Source: Azonexus sp.
GTDB taxonomy: Bacteria > Pseudomonadota > Gammaproteobacteria > Burkholderiales > Rhodocyclaceae
Direction of reading: 5' to 3'
DNA length: 17,755 nt
Assembly (NCBI GenBank): GCA_031274715.1
Contig: JAISPT010000053.1
Coordinates: 1-17,755 of the forward strand
Each line of letters begins with the position of its first letter. Positions within the stretch are counted from its first letter, which is position 1. Position numbers and translations under genes: made by a program. The notes beneath the pieces are model-generated. The model did no database searches. It was not told the origin of the DNA and saw nothing but the letters and a program-made list of their open reading frames with translations. Below, in pieces: positions 14,704-17,755 of the stretch.

Positions 14704-15098
14704 ACGAACAACGCTACGCTTCCCGTATCCGGCAAGTCCTAAACCATGGACTGAACGACATTCCGCCGGCCGCCGCCCGCCGCCTTGAGGCGGCACGCCA
14801 CCTCGCGCTGTCGCGGCAAAAGCAGGAAGCACCGCAACTGGTCCTGGCCAGTACCGACAACCGCCTGCCCTGGCCGATGTTGCTGCGCTCCGGCGTCGAT
14901 TTCGCCCGCGTCAAGCCCCTTCTCGCCATCGCCGCCCTACTTGCCGGCATGTGGCTGTCCTTCTACTGGCACAGCATCCAGTACGTCAATGAAATCGAAG
15001 CGGTCGACAGCGCGCTGCTGGCCGACGACCTGCCGCCCGAAGCCTTCCTCGACCACGAATTCATCGAATGGTTAAAAGACGACTCCTCGCCCCACTGA
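14700..15098 (+). CDS. DUF3619 single-pass membrane protein, possible anti-sigma factor
   Basis: This 132-residue protein has a helical, probably cytoplasmic N-terminus (MNEQRYASRIRQVLNHGLND at 1-20, then IPPAAARRLEAARHLAL). One membrane helix follows at about 73-91 (KPLLAIAALLAGMWLSFYW), and then about 40 acidic residues predicted to be periplasmic. The ending LPPEAFLDHEFIEWL (111-125) is the DUF3619 hallmark. Its start overlaps the sigma-factor stop by ATGA and its stop overlaps the next gene by 31 bases. Size, single helix, orientation and coupling to a sigma gene are those of many ECF anti-sigma factors, but I see no zinc-binding HxxxCxxC motif. The anti-sigma role is inference. Confidence 0.88.
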   Translation: MNEQRYASRIRQVLNHGLNDIPPAAARRLEAARHLALSRQKQEAPQLVLASTDNRLPWPMLLRSGVDFARVKPLLAIAALLAGMWLSFYWHSIQYVNEIEAVDSALLADDLPPEAFLDHEFIEWLKDDSSPH

Positions 15099-15607
15099 TC
15101 TTCGGCCTGGTCCTGACCGGCAGCGTTCTGGCCGGACCGCCGACGGCTGCCATCATCGGCACCCCGCCACAACCCGACTGGGCGCAGTTGAGTCCCGCCC
15201 AGAAAAACGTCCTGGCGCCACTGGCCAAGGACTGGGACGCGATGGACAACATCCGCAAGAAAAAATGGCTGGGCATCGCCGAACGCTATCCGAGCATGCA
15301 AGTCGTAGAGCAAGGTCGCATGCAGGCACGAATGCAGGAATGGGTACGCATGACGCCCAGCCAGCGCGACCAGGTGCGCGACTCTTACAAGGATTTCAAC
15401 CAATTGCCCGCCGAACAGAAGCAGATCATCAAGGAAAAATGGAAGGCCTACCTCAACCTGCCCGCCGAAGAGCGCCAGCGGCTGCGCGAAGAAGGGAAAT
15501 CAGCACAATTGCTGGCACCGCCGGCCGAGACGACGGCAGCCGAAGAGATGGCCATCAGCCCACCCGAACCGGACACGCCGCCCACCGACGCGGCAGGCAC
15601 CCCATGA
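15068..15607 (+). CDS. DUF3106 exported protein with internal helical repeats
   Basis: This 179-residue protein begins with a signal peptide (MVKRRLLAPLIFGLVLTGSVLA, cleavage likely after residue 22), so it is probably periplasmic. The mature part contains a degenerate motif (aromatic)xxL(S/T)Px-Q/E-(R/K) at residues 38 (WAQLSPAQK), 92 (WVRMTPSQR), 110 (FNQLPAEQK) and 128 (YLNLPAEER); the last three follow one another at 18-residue spacing. A proline- and acid-rich tail ends the protein. The layout recalls LTxxQ-type periplasmic stress proteins such as Spy and CpxP, though similarity to them is only at motif level. It overlaps DUF3619 upstream by 31 bases and RDD downstream by ATGA, so it is part of the sigma-factor operon. 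Confidence 0.88.
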   Translation: MVKRRLLAPLIFGLVLTGSVLAGPPTAAIIGTPPQPDWAQLSPAQKNVLAPLAKDWDAMDNIRKKKWLGIAERYPSMQVVEQGRMQARMQEWVRMTPSQRDQVRDSYKDFNQLPAEQKQIIKEKWKAYLNLPAEERQRLREEGKSAQLLAPPAETTAAEEMAISPPEPDTPPTDAAGTP

Positions 15608-16026
15608 CCGGCGCCTCGCTCGCCGGCATCGGCCGGCGCTTGGCCAGCATGCTGTACGAAGGCCTGGTCGTGTTCGCCGTGCTACTGATCGGCTTCTGGC
15701 TGCCACAGGCTCTGCTGGCTGGCATGGGCCTCGGCATCGGCCCGCGCCTGCTGTGGCTGCATGTGCTGCTGCTGCTGATGCTCTATTTCGTCTGGTTCTG
15801 GCTGCACGGCGGCCAAACCCTGCCGATGAAAACCTGGAAACTGCGCCTCGCCAGCGCCGACGGCACGCCGCTACGGCCGCTCCAAGCGGTTTTGCGCTAT
15901 CTCGCCGCGTGGCCGAGCATCCTGCTGTTCGGCGTCGGTATCCTGTGGGCGCTAGTCGACCGTGACCGCCAGTTCCTGCACGACCGCATCGCTGGCACCC
16001 GCATCGTCAACCAGCCGGCCGCCTGA
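15604..16026 (+). CDS. RDD family membrane protein
   Basis: This 140-residue protein of the RDD family starts at an ATG overlapping the DUF3106 stop. It has helices at about residues 17-39 and 46-66 and a third near 100-116. Typical features are GRRLASMLYEG near the N-terminus, GGQTLPMKTWKLRLASADG (69-87), PLQAVLRYLAAWPSI, and the closing DRDRQFLHDRIAGTRIV. The family is named for conserved Arg-Asp-Asp; here the first aspartate appears replaced by glutamate (LYE instead of LYD). Function is unknown, possibly transport. It is the last gene of the sigma-factor unit and ends eight bases from the stop of the converging lptG. Confidence 0.9.
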   Translation: MTGASLAGIGRRLASMLYEGLVVFAVLLIGFWLPQALLAGMGLGIGPRLLWLHVLLLLMLYFVWFWLHGGQTLPMKTWKLRLASADGTPLRPLQAVLRYLAAWPSILLFGVGILWALVDRDRQFLHDRIAGTRIVNQPAA

Positions 16027-16034
16027 TCAGAGAT

Positions 16035-17117
16035 TCAGCGCCGCTCGACCCACCACAGCATGATCGCCGCGGCCAGCATGAACATCGCCGACGGCGCTGT
16101 GGCGCTGGCAAACGGCGGCCAGGAATTGATGATGCCGAGATTCGAGGATAGGCCGTTCAGCGCGTAGAACAGAATGCCGAGCATGACGCCGGCGAAAATC
16201 TTCAGGCTGACCCCGCCAACGCGGTTATGCGAGTAGCCGAACGGTAGCGCCAGCGCCACCATGACAAAGGCCGCCAGCGGATAGACCAGCTTCTTCCAGA
16301 TGGCGATTTCGTAGCGTTCGGTCTGCTGCCGATTTTCCGCAAGATGCCGGGTGAAGTTCAGTAGGCCGAACAGCGTCATCCGCTCTGGGGCCACCATCAA
16401 CACCGCCAGCAGATCGGGCGTCACCGCCGAGGTCCAGTCCATGCTCGGCAAATGCTCGACGCGCGCCACATCCCCGACCAGCGTCGTGCGCGAGACATTG
16501 CTCAGCTGCCAGGCGCCGGATGCATCGAAACGCGCCTCCTCGGCATCAATCACCGATTCCAGGGCATTGTTCGGGTCGAACTTGTAAATGCGCAACTGGC
16601 GCAATGCCGAATCGGGGGTCACCGTGCGAATGTTGATAAAGCTGCGACCATCCTTGACCCACAGCCCCGACGTAAACCCCTGCTGGATAATGGCCTCGCT
16701 GAGCGCCCTGGCTCGGATCTCGTTGCCGATGCGCTCGGAGAACGGTACCAACGCCTCGCCAACGACAAAGGTCAGCACGGCGAGCAAGCCGGCGACGCGG
16801 AACAGGGTCAGCAGCAGATCACGGGTGGCCAAGCCCGAGGCACGCAAAACAGTGATCTCCGAATGCCGTGCCAGGGTCGACAATGCATACAGCGTGCCGA
16901 TCAGCGCCGCGATCGGAATCAGCTCGTAGATGAAGCCAGGCAGATTGAGGGCGACGGTCAGGATGACATACTTAAGCCCGTAGTTCCCGTCGATTTTGCG
17001 CAATTCGTTGATCAGATCGAAAAAGCTGAACAACGCCAGGAAGGCCAGCAGGACGAGAAAGACCGCGGCCAAGGTTTCGCGCATCACGTAGCGCTGGTAG
17101 AGACGCAGGCGGAACAT
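16035..17117 (-). CDS. lptG: LPS export ABC transporter permease LptG
   Basis: LptG pairs with LptF and the ATPase LptB in the inner membrane to extract lipopolysaccharide and pass it to the LptC-A bridge. The 360-residue protein has three N-terminal helices (the first in VMRETLAAVFLVLLAFLALF), a large periplasmic beta-jellyroll domain (about residues 130-265, including GLWVKDGRSFINI) and three C-terminal helices. The coupling-helix segment ARHSEITVLRASGLATRDLL, which contacts LptB, follows the second to third helix region. I chose the ATG at 17117 (MFRLRLYQRYVMRE), which shares one base with the lptF stop (TGATG); the open frame further upstream is lptF shadow. No terminator is seen in the eight-base gap to the RDD gene. 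Confidence 0.96.
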   Translation of the reverse strand: MFRLRLYQRYVMRETLAAVFLVLLAFLALFSFFDLINELRKIDGNYGLKYVILTVALNLPGFIYELIPIAALIGTLYALSTLARHSEITVLRASGLATRDLLLTLFRVAGLLAVLTFVVGEALVPFSERIGNEIRARALSEAIIQQGFTSGLWVKDGRSFINIRTVTPDSALRQLRIYKFDPNNALESVIDAEEARFDASGAWQLSNVSRTTLVGDVARVEHLPSMDWTSAVTPDLLAVLMVAPERMTLFGLLNFTRHLAENRQQTERYEIAIWKKLVYPLAAFVMVALALPFGYSHNRVGGVSLKIFAGVMLGILFYALNGLSSNLGIINSWPPFASATAPSAMFMLAAAIMLWWVERR

Positions 17118-17755
17118 CAGCGACGCCTCCGAGAGAAGGGATTGCCAACGCTCATGCGCTGGAAGAACAGCACCAGTAACGGCAGCAGCATCAGCGCATG
17201 CACCGCCCACAAGCCGATCCAGAATGACAAGCGGCCTTGCTCTACCCAGGCTTGGCTGATCGACAGCAGGTTGTTGTAAATGGCGTAGATCGGAATGGCG
17301 ATCAGCAGATTGGCCGAACGTCCCGCCCGCGGATTGACGAAGCCGAGCGGAATCGCCAGTAGCGCCAGGACCAGCGCCGATACCGGCATGCCGATGCGCC
17401 ACACCAATTCACCGCGCGCCCGCTCGCTACGGTCGAGGAGCAGATCGGTGATCAGCATCGTCTTCGGCGAGCGGTCCACCGGCCTAGCCTCGCCCTCCTC
17501 AACGCGCACATGGTAGCGCTCGAACTCCATGACCCTGAATTCCGGAGTCCCCGGCTCGACCTCGTAGCGGCGCCCGCTTTCCAGCACCACGAAGCGGTCG
17601 CCGTTCTCGGCAACGCGCTGGTGGCCGGTATCGGACATCACCACGCCGAGCCTGCCGTCCTGCACCGAGGCGACAAAAACATTGCCGACCATGCTGGCAT
17701 CCTCGGCCACGGCCTCGACGAACAACACCCGCCGGCCGCCGCTGGCCTCCTGGAA
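17117..17755 (-). CDS. lptF: LPS export ABC transporter permease LptF, 5'-truncated by the window edge
   Basis: Only the C-terminal 212 residues are in the window; the frame is open to the last base (FQEASGGRVLFVEAVAEDAS). Visible are the end of the periplasmic domain (GNVFVASVQDGRLGVVMSDTG, RFVVLESGRRYEVEPGTPEF) and the three C-terminal helices, including LVWRIGMPVSALVLALLAIPLGFVNPRAGRSANLL and IYAIYNNLLSISQAWVEQG, which are diagnostic of LptF. It is translationally linked to lptG through TGATG. The missing N-terminus, expected to be about 150 residues, lies beyond the right-hand edge. Confidence 0.94.
   Translation of the reverse strand, partial: FQEASGGRRVLFVEAVAEDASMVGNVFVASVQDGRLGVVMSDTGHQRVAENGDRFVVLESGRRYEVEPGTPEFRVMEFERYHVRVEEGEARPVDRSPKTMLITDLLLDRSERARGELVWRIGMPVSALVLALLAIPLGFVNPRAGRSANLLIAIPIYAIYNNLLSISQAWVEQGRLSFWIGLWAVHALMLLPLLVLFFQRMSVGNPFSRRRR

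Noticed and set aside
1..17755. CRISPR array, insertion sequence, prophage or toxin-antitoxin genes
   Set aside because: No regularly spaced repeats, no transposase, integrase or nuclease domain and no small paired toxin-antitoxin frames were found on either strand.

Overview
This is a 17.8 kb stretch of high-GC chromosome, almost entirely housekeeping genes, and the gene order suggests a betaproteobacterium of the Rhodocyclales (Dechloromonas/Azonexus-like). That placement is inferred from gene neighbourhoods (dxs-folE2, rpsP-rimM-trmD-rplS, ilvBNC-pssA-leuA, sigma/DUF3619/DUF3106/RDD, lptFG) and from recalled protein similarity. No rRNA or other taxonomic marker is present. No CRISPR array, tRNA, rRNA or insertion sequence was found, and no gene-free stretch exceeds 300 bases.

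Layout. Positions 1-2317 (+) hold the 3' part of dxs (isoprenoid precursors) and folE2 (folate/pterin entry enzyme). Positions 2368-4422 (-) are the ribosomal/tRNA-modification operon rpsP-rimM-trmD-rplS, with a clear promoter at one end and a Rho-independent terminator at the other. Positions 4544-6061 (+) encode a large uncharacterised protein with a possible divergent PilZ (c-di-GMP-binding) domain. It converges on and overlaps a YihY/BrkB membrane protein gene (6033-6866, -). Positions 6874-7342 (+) hold a promoter-like box, a possible 33-codon ORF and a DUF2069 membrane protein.

Positions 7414-8085 (+) hold the one clear outlier: a visibly AT-richer MmcQ/YjbR-family gene whose two-domain form resembles Firmicutes proteins. 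It is probably horizontally acquired, and a short imperfect direct repeat plus a hairpin-rich spacer lie around it.

Positions 8252-14011 (-) form the branched-chain amino acid/phospholipid block ilvB-ilvN-ilvC, then a strong terminator hairpin, then pssA-leuA. The psd gene, which I recall lying between ilvC and pssA in many relatives, is absent here. Divergent from ilvB, positions 14092-16026 (+) form a tightly overlapping four-gene unit: an ECF-like sigma factor, a single-pass DUF3619 protein, an exported DUF3106 protein with internal repeats, and an RDD membrane protein. This arrangement resembles a sigma/anti-sigma/periplasmic-sensor module and is the best candidate here for an uncharacterised regulatory system. 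The window ends with lptG and the 3' part of lptF (-), the inner-membrane permease subunits for lipopolysaccharide export.

Several start codons needed judgement and are discussed in the entries: trmD GTG, rimM TTG, pssA, ilvB and the sigma factor.
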